From the NCBI GenBank assembly GCA_902791215.1, contig CADAUZ010000029.1, positions 1 to 64,000 of the forward strand: a stretch of 64,000 bases of DNA, read 5' to 3'. Both the position numbers and the translations under genes were made by a program. Below, piece by piece: positions 1 to 10,009 of this stretch (its first letter is position 1; each line of letters begins with the position of its first letter). This DNA is from Oscillospiraceae bacterium (GTDB taxonomy: Bacteria; Bacillota; Clostridia; Oscillospirales; Oscillospiraceae). The notes under the pieces are model-generated. The model was given only the letters and a program-made list of their open reading frames with translations. It had not been told where the DNA came from and made no database searches.

Positions 1-461
1 TGAAAGAGGACGGCGAGCTGACATACAACGGATATCGCAGCGTGCGGACAAAAGAAATGAGCGCGGTGTCACCTATCCATGCCGTTTCTGTTTTAGGGTA
101 CGTTGCCTGCGGCCCTGGTCAAGAGGAGGAAGAGCAGTTTCTCGAAACGATCCGTATGCCGGAGACTTTGGTGGAGCGCGGGGATTATTTTGCTCTGATC
201 GCAAAAGGCGAAAGCATGATCGGAGCTGGCATCTTTCCCGGAGATTATGTTTTTGTCAAACGGCAGCAGACAGCTAACGAGGGTGATCTTGTCATCGCAC
301 TTTTTGACGGGAAGAATAATCTGAAAAAGCTCGGCCTTGACAAGAAGCACAAAAAGTACATTCTTCATTCCTGCAATCCGGATACAGAAGCATACCCGGA
401 TATTGTCGTGGACGAGCTGCTTATCCAAGGCGTCGTGAAAGGCGCATATCACAGATATTGA
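1..461 (+). CDS. LexA-like S24 repressor, 5' end outside window
   Basis: The reading frame is open from the first bases of the window, so the GTG at 42 is internal and the N-terminal DNA-binding domain is missing here. The visible part is an S24/LexA protease domain: a GESM motif with the nucleophilic serine, a downstream lysine-rich segment (NNLKKL) in the region of the catalytic lysine, and a C-terminal beta structure ending in GVVKGAYHRY. The LexA autocleavage site is normally Ala-Gly; here the matching position reads VACGPG, a Cys-Gly bond, which may alter self-cleavage. Such repressors on mobile elements usually couple element genes to DNA damage (family knowledge). It could be a true LexA paralogue or an element-specific repressor. 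Confidence 0.75.
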   Translation, partial: KEDGELTYNGYRSVRTKEMSAVSPIHAVSVLGYVACGPGQEEEEQFLETIRMPETLVERGDYFALIAKGESMIGAGIFPGDYVFVKRQQTANEGDLVIALFDGKNNLKKLGLDKKHKKYILHSCNPDTEAYPDIVVDELLIQGVVKGAYHRY

Positions 462-482
462 ATACGGAGGAAACAGAGAAAA

Positions 483-758
483 TTGAAGAAAGCTATCGTG
501 GAAACGGAGCGGCAACGCCTTCCGTCCTTCGATTGCCCCAACCCGGATTGCAAGGCAAAGCACATCGCCTTTGCCACCAGCCGGGACGCAAAGAATGAAA
601 CCGAATTGGTACAGAGAGATATTTTTAATGACCTGACCGAAGCGGATTTTGTCATAATCTGCCCCAAATGCAAACAGCAGTATGTTCTGTATCGGCACAG
701 AGAACAGCCGATCATCTCAATCTACGATCTCTGCCATTACACCGGGATCGCCACCTGA
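483..758 (+). CDS. Small zinc-ribbon protein of unknown function
   Basis: A 91-residue protein starting at TTG 483, 21 bases after the repressor stop, with a purine-rich GGAGGAAACAGAG stretch upstream as ribosome binding site. It holds two cysteine pairs, CPNPDC near residue 18 and CPKC near residue 59, which would form one zinc ribbon. Nothing else is recognisable. Its position between the repressor and the oriT-like region suggests an element-encoded accessory or regulatory protein (inference). Confidence 0.6.
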   Translation: MKKAIVETERQRLPSFDCPNPDCKAKHIAFATSRDAKNETELVQRDIFNDLTEADFVIICPKCKQQYVLYRHREQPIISIYDLCHYTGIAT

Positions 759-816
759 CCAACTGAATACTATGGCATAGTGAGCCGTCCTCCCGTCAGT
801 GAATACGGAGCAAAAG

Positions 817-886
817 GGCAGGCATCAAGTCCAGAAAGGAATCACGCATCGGCATTGCGCGCGTGATCTTTGGCTTGATGCCTGCC
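817..886. repeat. Nested inverted repeat (13-bp outer, 7-bp inner stem)
   Basis: GGCAGGCATCAAG at 817-829 is exactly complementary to 874-886. Inside it ATCACGC (841-847) pairs with GCGTGAT (861-867). The cruciform lies in the gene-free stretch ahead of mobC and may belong to the transfer origin or act as a terminator for the upstream genes. Confidence 0.6.
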
Positions 887-1030
887 TCTTGTTTTGTCAG
901 CTTTCGGACGAAAACTTGTTGACGAGCGGTGCTTCGACAACATTCCCGTTTATAAATCTGATAGAGTACGAGGAGTGAACGCAAAAAACGACATGTATGG
1001 GAGCTGGCTGCGTAGTAAGAGCAAGTATCG

Positions 1031-1102
1031 ACCTGTGGCCCGGATATCACGATTTGGTGAATATCCCACAGGTCCGTCCTTGTTGGGGAGTGCCTTCCCC
1101 AA
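1031..1102. other. Candidate oriT: two inverted repeats upstream of mobC
   Basis: ACCTGTGG (1031-1038) pairs with CCACAGGT (1066-1073), with GATAT/ATATC inside (1043-1047 and 1061-1065). A second hairpin TTGGGGA/TCCCCAA follows at 1083-1089 and 1096-1102. The gene-free interval 759-1186 directly ahead of mobC and relaxase is where relaxases of this kind usually have their origin of transfer. No known nic consensus was recognised, so the call rests on position and structure. The rest of 759-1186 shows nothing else. Confidence 0.4.
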
Positions 1103-1186
1103 ACCCAGCTCTTGCGTTCGTTCTCGCAGGAGAACATTGTTATTAAGAGAAAACATAATCAATTTTCACATTGGAGGTGCTGACAT

Positions 1187-1660
1187 ATTTCAAAAAGATA
1201 CGATGCTCCCCATCGCAGCCATGTGGTCAAAGTACGGATGAACGATGAGGAATATGCGTTTTTCATAAAACAATGCGAGGCTTATGGCTTTTCACAATCT
1301 GAGATGATACGCACTTCACTGGATAAGCTGGTGATCAAACCTGTGATCAAATTCTCGCCGGTGAATAAGGAGCTGCTTTCAAAAATCGATGAGCTGATCA
1401 CAGAGGGAAAGCGCATCGGCAACAATCTGAATCAGATTGCCCGCGCGCTTAACTCGGATTCCTTCGACGCCGGTATCGTCGATGCGATCAAAAAAGCTCT
1501 CGGCGATCTGGCGGAATGGAAATACGAAATCTTACAGAAGGCAGGCAGCGCTATTGGCAACGATCAAACATTTGAGCTCGAAAAACTCGGACTACGGGGC
1601 CGCCGAGCGATACTTAATATTCCAGCACAACGAGATCACCAACAAGCCGATCCTGGATAA
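1187..1660 (+). CDS. mobC: Plasmid mobilization protein MobC family, probable ATT start
   Basis: A relaxosome accessory protein that binds oriT next to the nick site and helps the relaxase. The ribbon-helix-helix part reads HVVKVRMNDEEYAFF near the N-terminus and is followed by SPVNKELLSKIDELI and IGNNLNQIAR, the hallmark of MobC-type proteins. Relatives begin (M)xKRYxxPHRSxVVKVRM; here the matching residues SKRYDAPHRSHVVKVRM are preceded by ATT at 1187, nine bases after a strong GGAGG (1173-1177). The GTG at 1223 lacks a ribosome binding site and would remove conserved residues. The 3' part overlaps the relaxase reading frame by about 107 bases. Either ATT is used as a rare start or the ATG has mutated. 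Confidence 0.8.
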   Translation: MSKRYDAPHRSHVVKVRMNDEEYAFFIKQCEAYGFSQSEMIRTSLDKLVIKPVIKFSPVNKELLSKIDELITEGKRIGNNLNQIARALNSDSFDAGIVDAIKKALGDLAEWKYEILQKAGSAIGNDQTFELEKLGLRGRRAILNIPAQRDHQQADPG

Positions 1661-3134
1661 GGACGGGCATCTGATCCCACGCGAGGATTACCGCATCGAT
1701 TCCGTCCTGTGCGGCGAAGAAGATTTTGCGATTGCCTGCATGAAGGCGAATCTGTCTTACAATAAAAATCTCTCGCGTGCTGACATCAAGAGTCATCACT
1801 ACATCATCAGCTTTGATCCGCGCGACGCAGAGGCTAACGGTCTGACGATGGATCGGGCGCAGGCGCTGGGACTGGAATTTTGCAAAAAGCATTTCCCCGG
1901 CCATCAGGCTTTGGTCTGTACCCATCCCGACGGTCACAACAAAAGCGGCAATATCCATGTGCATATCGTGATCAACAGCCTGCGTGTCGAACAGGTTCCG
2001 CGTTTGCCATACATGGACAAAGACTGCGATATACTCCCCGGCATGAAGCACCGGTGCACGGCAGCGGCACTCCGCTATCTCCGTGCGGAAGTGATGGAGA
2101 TGTGCCAGCGGGAGGGGCTGTATCAGATCGATTTGCTCAATGGCAGCAAGGAACGGATCACCGAAAAAGAATACCGGGCACAGCGACAGGAGCAGAAAAA
2201 GCTGGACGAGGAAAACGCAAGGCTGGTCGCAAACGGTGAAGAACCAAAACAGACAAAGTTTGAAACTGACAAAGCAATTCTACGCAGGCAGATCCGTGCA
2301 GCACTGGCAAAAGCTCAAACACTGGACCAGTTCATCGACATTTTGCTGAATGATTACGGCATCACGCTCAAAGAGAGCAGAGGACGTTATAGCTATCTGA
2401 CGCCGGATCGGGCAAGGCCGATCACGTCCCGAAAGCTGGGGGATGACTTTTCAAAAGATGCAATCCTCGCCGCATTGGAGAAAAACGCTGCGCGTGTTGT
2501 AACTCCAGCGCAGAAGGGAAGCAATGCTTTTTCACCGCCGCATGACAATGATGAGCTCCGAAAGCTCATTGATCTGGATGCCAAGCGCACCGAAGGCAAA
2601 GGTGAGGGCTACATCCAGTGGGCCAAAATGTATAATCTGAAAATGAAGGCCAAGACGCTTATCTATTTGCAGGAACATAAGCTAACCCATCTGGAAGATT
2701 TATATGATGCCGTCGATGCCGCACATGAAAAAACGAAAGAAAGCCTTGCCAACCTGAAAGCAATCGAAGCAGAGCTGGCAGAGAAGAAAGAACGCCAAAA
2801 ACAGGTCGCTGCCTACCGTACCGGTAAGAAGCTTTATGATGAATATAAGAGTCTGCCAAAGAAAAAGCAGCAGGAGTTTTATGAATCCAACCGTCAAACC
2901 CTGATGCTTTTTGAGGCATCCGTCAGGTATTTCAAGGAACATGACATCAAAAAGCTGCCCTCGGCTAAGACTCTTCGAGATGAGATAGAGGATCTGATCT
3001 CAAAGAAGAACGACAGTTACAACGGATACCGGGAAACCAAAGCACATGAAAAAGAGTTGCAGCTTACCAAAGACAACATTCTAAAAACGCTTGAAATTCA
3101 GGAGCCGAAGCGTGAAGAAAAACGCGAGAAATAA
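1554..3134 (+). CDS. Relaxase/mobilization nuclease
   Basis: DNA strand-transfer nuclease that nicks oriT. I place the start at TTG 1554, overlapping mobC, because relatives begin MATxKxxxxxS.xYGAAERYLIFQHNE and the frame reads LATIKHLSSKNSDYGAAERY from here; the further upstream ATG at 1437 would add residues that only shadow mobC. The protein is then 526 residues. The N-terminal relaxase domain has the expected tyrosines (YGAAERY, residues 14-20) and the metal-binding histidine motif (HPDGHN then HVHIVIN, around residues 123-140). The C-terminal half is charged and predicted coiled coil (KAIEAELAEKKERQKQ). It closely resembles relaxases of gut Firmicute mobilizable elements. Overlap with mobC implies translational coupling. 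Confidence 0.9.
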   Translation: MATIKHLSSKNSDYGAAERYLIFQHNEITNKPILDKDGHLIPREDYRIDSVLCGEEDFAIACMKANLSYNKNLSRADIKSHHYIISFDPRDAEANGLTMDRAQALGLEFCKKHFPGHQALVCTHPDGHNKSGNIHVHIVINSLRVEQVPRLPYMDKDCDILPGMKHRCTAAALRYLRAEVMEMCQREGLYQIDLLNGSKERITEKEYRAQRQEQKKLDEENARLVANGEEPKQTKFETDKAILRRQIRAALAKAQTLDQFIDILLNDYGITLKESRGRYSYLTPDRARPITSRKLGDDFSKDAILAALEKNAARVVTPAQKGSNAFSPPHDNDELRKLIDLDAKRTEGKGEGYIQWAKMYNLKMKAKTLIYLQEHKLTHLEDLYDAVDAAHEKTKESLANLKAIEAELAEKKERQKQVAAYRTGKKLYDEYKSLPKKKQQEFYESNRQTLMLFEASVRYFKEHDIKKLPSAKTLRDEIEDLISKKNDSYNGYRETKAHEKELQLTKDNILKTLEIQEPKREEKREK

Positions 3135-3181
3135 GTTTTGCTGATCTGAAACAAGACACTTATGAAACGGAGAATAATACT

Positions 3182-5257
<2,076 letters not shown>

Positions 5258-5299
5258 CCTATGCCATGCCGTTCCAAAAATACGTTAAAACAGTCTTAC

Positions 5300-5465
5300 G
5301 GGTGGCGGCCTCCCCGGCGGCCCGGCAGAGAGAATCCTGAATAACACATTGACCCCGGCGAATCCGTAACACTGTACGTTTTCGCCGGGGGCTTTCTGCT
5401 TTATTTTTGGTTCTGCTTTATTTTTGGACTGTACCGCTCGGGCCGCAGTGGGCGTCGGCCCCTAC
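5300..5465. repeat. R3 palindromic repeat, copy A
   Basis: This stretch is a diverged, oppositely oriented copy of the element at 62360-62506. Shared parts are the outer arm ending GGGCGTCGGCCCCTAC (5450-5465), the CGGCGGCCCGGCAGAGA segment (from about 5317) and an inner hairpin pairing CCCCGGCGAA with TTCGCCGGGG. It fills the space between the recombinase and sipL, and its inner hairpin could also end the sipL transcript on the minus strand. The rest of 5258-5499 contains no gene; an ACGGCATG/CATGCCGT hairpin overlaps the recombinase stop. Confidence 0.6.
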
Positions 5466-5499
5466 ACTGGCAATTGACTTTTTTCGCAGTGCCTTCTTT

Positions 5500-6996
5500 T
5501 TATATGCACTTGGGGATCAGGAGCATCCTTGCGCTGTTCTCCGGGTCCTCGTTGAGTTCGCGGATCTTTTCCTCGCTCGAGTGGTAGCGCTTGGCGAGGG
5601 TCCAGAGGCTCTCCCCCTCCCGGCGCACCAGGGTCAGGGTCGGCAGGCTCCCCTGCACGTAGGCGCCCTCCTCACTGAGCACAACGCCGCTGACGGCGCT
5701 GACGCTCTGTCTCTCGCAGGCGGCGCACAGGATCTCCGCCGTGACGGCGCATTCCACGTATTCCCCGTCCGGCTTTGTATCCACCGTGAGCTGTCCCGCG
5801 CCCAGCACGCGCCTTTCCTGCCCTCCGCTCCCGCCGGACATGGTGACTGTCCTGCGGCAGGCCGTGAGCTTTCCCTCGCCGTTTTTGAAGATAAAGTCCA
5901 GCGTCACCGCGGCGGAGAGCTTTTCGTTGTCACACGCGAGACGCGTCAAAGAAGCGAAGACATGCAGCAGCTCCGCGCACTCCTCCATGAGGCCGATGCG
6001 CTCCTCGGCCCTGAGGGTCTCGGCTTCGGCGGCGGCGCTGATCGCGTACTCCTGCTGCTGGCGTTTCAGCTGGGACGGCATGAGATTGCTGTAAGCGTCG
6101 GCCACGCAGCGGATCTCCCGCTGCTCGCAGCATATAAGCTGCAAAACCGCGTGCAGCTCCATGTCCAGCGCCTTTTCGCCGCTGATGGTGTCGATGAGAT
6201 CCACATACACGCCGGTGATCTCGGGCCGCACGGTGCAGTACTGCATGCTCTCCGCGCCGATCTCGATGATCTGGGAAAAGGGTGTGGAGAACGCATTGAC
6301 CGTCGGCAGGGCATCCTCTCCGCCAAGGCCCAGGACCGTGAGCTCGACGCTGCCCTTCACGATCATTTTGCTGCCGATGAGCTGGCAGTCGCGGACCACC
6401 AGCCGTGGCTTTTCCCATAAAAGGGCCTCCGGGACCGCCTGCGCGTCGGTAAAGGGAAACTGCTCGTTGACGGCGACGCTCTTTTCGCACACGGCGTTCG
6501 GCAGGGTCAAGGTGTGCTGCTCCGTTCTGACGTGGAGCCCCGCGGCGTCCTCCGGCAGGATCGCGTCCACGTTCAGACTCTCGCTGCGATAGCAGCTCAA
6601 AAGACCCTCCACGTCAAAGGTGACGGAGATCTTGCGCGGGTTGACGAGGCGCACATCCGTCCCCTGCAGCAGCAGTGTCACCTGGGCAAGGCTCTCGGAC
6701 TCCAGGCCCTCCAGCTCATATTCCAGCGTGAAGGGCTTGCGGACGCGGATGCAGCCGACGCCCGGCTCCCCCTCGCGGATGTAAAGCACGCTCGCGTACA
6801 GCTCCCCGGAGACCGTGACACCCCGGGAGCTTAAGTCCTTGCTTTTGAGCAGCACACCGCTCTGCACGGCGGCGATCTTCTGAATGTCCGCGTCCGTGTC
6901 CGGCACGACGCACTCCGCCGTCTCCTGCGTGCGGCGGGTCTGATACGCAAATTCCCTGTAAATAACGGCCTCTCTGCCTTCAAAGCTGATTTCCAT
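5500..6996 (-). CDS. sipL: SipL-like spore coat morphogenetic protein (DUF3794 repeats + LysM)
   Basis: A 498-residue protein with repeated DUF3794 modules across most of its length and a C-terminal LysM domain (VRREGESLWTLAKRYHSSEE and LLIPKCI at the very end). This architecture matches SipL of Clostridioides difficile, which binds SpoIVA through LysM and is needed for the coat to encase the forespore (established for that organism). Start at ATG 6996 follows AAGGAG. The gene lies directly downstream of a spoVM-like gene; SpoVM anchors SpoIVA in Bacillus, so the two neighbours serve the same structure. Expression in the mother cell during sporulation is expected, but no sigma-E/K promoter was defined. 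Confidence 0.85.
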   Translation of the reverse strand: MEISFEGREAVIYREFAYQTRRTQETAECVVPDTDADIQKIAAVQSGVLLKSKDLSSRGVTVSGELYASVLYIREGEPGVGCIRVRKPFTLEYELEGLESESLAQVTLLLQGTDVRLVNPRKISVTFDVEGLLSCYRSESLNVDAILPEDAAGLHVRTEQHTLTLPNAVCEKSVAVNEQFPFTDAQAVPEALLWEKPRLVVRDCQLIGSKMIVKGSVELTVLGLGGEDALPTVNAFSTPFSQIIEIGAESMQYCTVRPEITGVYVDLIDTISGEKALDMELHAVLQLICCEQREIRCVADAYSNLMPSQLKRQQQEYAISAAAEAETLRAEERIGLMEECAELLHVFASLTRLACDNEKLSAAVTLDFIFKNGEGKLTACRRTVTMSGGSGGQERRVLGAGQLTVDTKPDGEYVECAVTAEILCAACERQSVSAVSGVVLSEEGAYVQGSLPTLTLVRREGESLWTLAKRYHSSEEKIRELNEDPENSARMLLIPKCI

Positions 6997-7118
6997 GCAT
7001 TGCTCCTTCTGCCGCTCGGATGGTGAAGCTTTTGATCTCCATAAGCGGCAGATGGAGACCTGCGGGAAAACGCGTGATGTTCTCCCGTGTAATACAGCTT
7101 ATGCCCTGTCCGGCCCCG

Positions 7119-7184
7119 TTATGTCTGCAGGCGGATCAGGAGCCGCGCCAGAAAGCGCGGCATGCGGAACACAAAGATTTTCAT
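7119..7184 (-). CDS. spoVM: Stage V sporulation protein SpoVM (21 codons)
   Basis: A very short frame translating as MKIFVFRMPRFLARLL plus five more residues, with a strong ribosome binding site (AAGGAGAGGGCT) directly before the ATG. Bacillus subtilis SpoVM begins MKFYTIKLPKFLGGIV: hydrophobic and basic positions line up one for one, including the central proline at position 9. SpoVM is an amphipathic helix that senses the convex forespore membrane and anchors SpoIVA (established in Bacillus). Genomic position agrees: in B. subtilis spoVM follows the priA-def-fmt-rsmB-rlmN-prpC-prkC-rsgA block, as here. It starts 16 bases after the stop of the 51-residue membrane protein. The product is 21 residues, about five shorter than in Bacillus. 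Confidence 0.8.
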   Translation of the reverse strand: MKIFVFRMPRFLARLLIRLQT

Positions 7185-7200
7185 AGCCCTCTCCTTTCCC

Positions 7201-7356
7201 TTACCAACAGCAGTGGATGTACCAAACCCCGTACCCGATCAGGCCCGCCGCCAGCGCAAACCACCAGAACGACGACGGCAGCACCAGCGCCAGCAGGATC
7301 ACAAGCCCCAGGATGATGGCGGCCAGGCCCCACAGACAACGGCGTCCTCTGCGCAT
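7201..7356 (-). CDS. 51-residue membrane protein upstream of spoVM
   Basis: The frame begins MRRGRRCLWGLAAIILGLVI and ends IGYGVWYIHCCW. It has two hydrophobic segments (about residues 8-25 and 28-46) separated by PSSFWW, with a basic N-terminus. The G-rich stem of the rsgA terminator supplies the only ribosome-binding-like sequence (GGGGGG, about nine bases ahead). It is spaced 16 bases from spoVM and therefore probably co-expressed. No family is recognised. Its place between rsgA and spoVM corresponds to rpe-thiN in B. subtilis. Confidence 0.55.
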   Translation of the reverse strand: MRRGRRCLWGLAAIILGLVILLALVLPSSFWWFALAAGLIGYGVWYIHCCW

Positions 7357-7408
7357 AAAAAAACGCCCCCCGCCCTGTGATACTCATCACAGCATATGCG
7401 GGAGGCAT
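7357..7408 (-). terminator. Terminator after rsgA
   Basis: On the minus strand GCCTCCCGC and GGGCGGGGGGC form the base of a stem with an inner CTGTGAT/ATCACAG hairpin, followed by seven U residues that reach the ATG of the 51-residue gene. It lies 6 to 57 bases after the rsgA stop. Confidence 0.75.
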
Positions 7409-7413
7409 TTTAT

Positions 7414-8301
7414 TTATTCCTCTTTATATTCCCAGAACTTGTGCTGAGCGCTGATGTCGTAGAGTCTCGCGTAGGAGCGGTAGCGGCTCGGGGCGATGAG
7501 GCCGTCGGCCACCGCCCCCGTCACGGCGCAGCCCGGCTCCTTGAGATGGGCGCAGTCGTGAAAGCGGCAGGAGCCTATGTAGGGCGCAAAGTCCGGGAAA
7601 TCATACTGGAGGTTTTCCTTCAATATGACATTGGTCATGGTCACATCGAGGGAGGCAAAGCCCGGGGTGTCGGCGATGTAGGTGTCCTCGCCCAGAGCAT
7701 AGAGCTCCACATGGCGGGTGGTGTGCTTGCCGCGGCCGAGCTTTTCGCTTACCTCGGCGGTCTTGATATGGGCATCCGGCAGCAGGACGTTCAGAAGGCT
7801 CGACTTGCCGACGCCGGAGTTGCCGCTGAAGGCGCTGACCTTGCCTTTGAGAAGCTCTCGCAGCCCGTCCACGCCCTCCCCCGTCACGGCGCTTGCGCGC
7901 ACGACGGGAAAGCCCGCTTTGGTAAAGGTCTCATAAAGCGTGTCGCCGGGGTCTACGTCCGTCTTATTGATGCAGATCACAAGCTCGCACCCGGCCTCGG
8001 CTGCGATGACGGAGAAGCGGTCCACCAGGAAGGGGTCGGTGACGGGATTTGTGTTGGCCGCGACGAAGACCAGGGTGTCGATATTGGCGACCGCCGGGCG
8101 GATGAACCAGTTTTTGCGCGCCTTTACCTCGTCCACGCGGCCCTTGCCGTGTGCGTCCAGACTGACGCGCACCCGGTCCCCCACAAGCGGCGAGCTGCCG
8201 TCGAGACGGAAGCGGCCCCTTGCCTTGCAGTCGATGATTTTTCCCTCGGAGGCAACGTAATAGAAGCCGCTGAGTGCCTTGATGATAATTCCTTCGATCA
8301 T
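7414..8301 (-). CDS. rsgA: Ribosome small subunit-dependent GTPase RsgA
   Basis: Circularly permuted GTPase that checks late 30S ribosome maturation in the cytoplasm. The 295-residue protein shows an N-terminal OB-fold, then the motifs in permuted order: G4 NKTDVD, then G1 GNSGVGKSSLLN and G3 DTPGF. A C-terminal zinc-binding segment has the expected Cys/His pattern (CRFHDCAHLKEPGC). Length is normal for the family. The start at 8301 lies nine bases after the prkC stop, so it is the last gene of the prpC-prkC-rsgA group, an arrangement conserved in Bacillus. PrkC phosphorylates this GTPase in Bacillus. Confidence 0.95.
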   Translation of the reverse strand: MIEGIIIKALSGFYYVASEGKIIDCKARGRFRLDGSSPLVGDRVRVSLDAHGKGRVDEVKARKNWFIRPAVANIDTLVFVAANTNPVTDPFLVDRFSVIAAEAGCELVICINKTDVDPGDTLYETFTKAGFPVVRASAVTGEGVDGLRELLKGKVSAFSGNSGVGKSSLLNVLLPDAHIKTAEVSEKLGRGKHTTRHVELYALGEDTYIADTPGFASLDVTMTNVILKENLQYDFPDFAPYIGSCRFHDCAHLKEPGCAVTGAVADGLIAPSRYRSYARLYDISAQHKFWEYKEE

Positions 8302-8310
8302 CCGCGCCTC

Positions 8311-9990
8311 CTACAGCTGCGGCCCGAGGGAGACCTTGAGGGCGATCTTGGAGTGCTCTTCGATCTCGGTAAAGGCGTCACTGCTCTGGCCGATGACGGT
8401 GCCGGCGTCCACATCGCTGTACACGCGGTCGGACCCGCCGTAGCTGAGCCCCGCGCTTTCAAGGCGGCTGATGGCGGCTTCCTCGGAAAGGCCGATGACG
8501 TTCGGCATGCGCACATAGCTTGTCTGCGGGCCGGTGGAAACCACCACATAGACCGTGGAGCCGGAGCTCATCTGCTCGCCCGCCATGGGGCTCGTGCTGA
8601 TGACATAGTCCTTGGTGACGCTGGAGGACACGGAGTTTTCGATATCCACGATGAAGCCCGCCTTCTGCAGGCGGTTCTTGGCCTCGCGGTAGTCGAGGTT
8701 CACCACGTCCGGCACCTCGCTGAAGACCTTGCCGGTACTGACCGACAGCTCCACCTTGATGCCCTCGGGCGTGACCATCATGCTGCGGCCCGGGTCCGGG
8801 TTCTGGGAGAGGACGGTGCCGCTCTCGGTCTCGGTATTGATAACGTAGACGATATCGAAGCTGTAGAGGCTTGCAAGCTCCGCGTTTTCCACGACGCGTC
8901 GGTAGTCGCTGCCGACGAAGTTTGGAAGACTTATCCGTTCGGCGGGGGAAAAGACCTCCTTGAGCCAGAAGTTCCACATGAACACGAACATCACAACGCA
9001 AAGGCTCAGGGCCCCGAAGCTCCCCATCAGAAAGGTCACGCGCCGCGCTCTGCGGTGGCGGAGCAGAAAGCGCTCCCTGTTCATCTCGCTCACCGAGCGC
9101 ACGGGCACCACGCCGGGGTTCTCCATCGGCTTTTCCTCGGGCTCGGCGGGCTTGAGCTGCTCCTGCACAAAGAGCTCCAAATCCTCCAGCAGCTCGTTTG
9201 CGCTCTGGTAGCGCTCGTCAATGTCGGCGCGCATGGCCTTGAGGGTAATGCGCTCCAGCTCCGGCGGCACGTCCTCGACCAGTTCATGGGGCGGTACAAA
9301 GTCTGCGCTGAGGTGCTTGACGGCGATCTCGCCGATGGTCTCGCCCTCGTAGGGCTTTTTGGCCGTGAGCATCTCGTACATCACGATGCCGAGGGAGTAG
9401 ATGTCGCTGCGGGCGTCGGGCAGCTCGCCCCGCGCCTGCTCGGGGGCGATATAGTGGATGGAGCCTATGGCCTGGCCGTCGTTCTCGTGGGCTTCGTTTT
9501 CCAGAGCCGCGATGCCGAAATCCTCCACCTTCACGGTGCCGTCGCGCAGCATCATGATGTTCTGGGGTTTGATGTCCCGGTGGATGATGCCGCGCTCATG
9601 GGCGTGGGCAAGCGCGCGGGCGATCTGCCGCGTAAAGTGCAGCACCTCCCGCCATTGCAGCGCGCCGCGCCGGTCCATGTATTGCCGCAGCGTGATCCCG
9701 TCTACCAGTTCCATGACTATGTATTCGATTTCATCGCTGTGGCTGACATCATACACGGCCACGATATTCGGGTTGGAGAGCATGGCAACGGCGTGGGCCT
9801 CGGCGCAGAAGGTACGGCGGAATTCCTCGTCCGCCGCCATCTCCTCGCGCATGATCTTCACCGCCACGCTGCGGTTGAGTCTCAGGTCCTGCGCCTTGTA
9901 CACGATCGACATGCCGCCCTCGCCGATCAGCTCCTGGATTTCGTAGCGATCGTCAAAGACCCGGCCGATAAACTTGTCCTTGTAGTCCAT
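8311..9990 (-). CDS. prkC: Ser/Thr protein kinase with PASTA domains
   Basis: Membrane-anchored eukaryotic-type kinase sensing muropeptides or lipid II. I start it at ATG 9990 (MDYKDKFIGRVFDDRYEIQE), preceded by GGAG, rather than at the in-frame ATG 36 bases upstream. The 559-residue product has a glycine loop GEGGMSIVYKA (23-33), catalytic lysine K45 in VAVKIM, HRDIKPQN from 137 and DFG at 157-159, so it should be active. A transmembrane segment spans about 318-341. The outside part holds three PASTA repeats to the C-terminus. It begins 19 bases after the cognate phosphatase gene prpC. Roles in growth, cell wall metabolism and spore exit are known in relatives. Confidence 0.95.
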   Translation of the reverse strand: MDYKDKFIGRVFDDRYEIQELIGEGGMSIVYKAQDLRLNRSVAVKIMREEMAADEEFRRTFCAEAHAVAMLSNPNIVAVYDVSHSDEIEYIVMELVDGITLRQYMDRRGALQWREVLHFTRQIARALAHAHERGIIHRDIKPQNIMMLRDGTVKVEDFGIAALENEAHENDGQAIGSIHYIAPEQARGELPDARSDIYSLGIVMYEMLTAKKPYEGETIGEIAVKHLSADFVPPHELVEDVPPELERITLKAMRADIDERYQSANELLEDLELFVQEQLKPAEPEEKPMENPGVVPVRSVSEMNRERFLLRHRRARRVTFLMGSFGALSLCVVMFVFMWNFWLKEVFSPAERISLPNFVGSDYRRVVENAELASLYSFDIVYVINTETESGTVLSQNPDPGRSMMVTPEGIKVELSVSTGKVFSEVPDVVNLDYREAKNRLQKAGFIVDIENSVSSSVTKDYVISTSPMAGEQMSSGSTVYVVVSTGPQTSYVRMPNVIGLSEEAAISRLESAGLSYGGSDRVYSDVDAGTVIGQSSDAFTEIEEHSKIALKVSLGPQL

Positions 9991-10009
9991 AAAGATCTCC
10001 GATTGGCTG

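Noticed and set aside
894-1241. 115-codon open frame across the oriT-like region
   Set aside because: It overlaps the hairpins and the mobC start, lacks a ribosome binding site and shows no domain.
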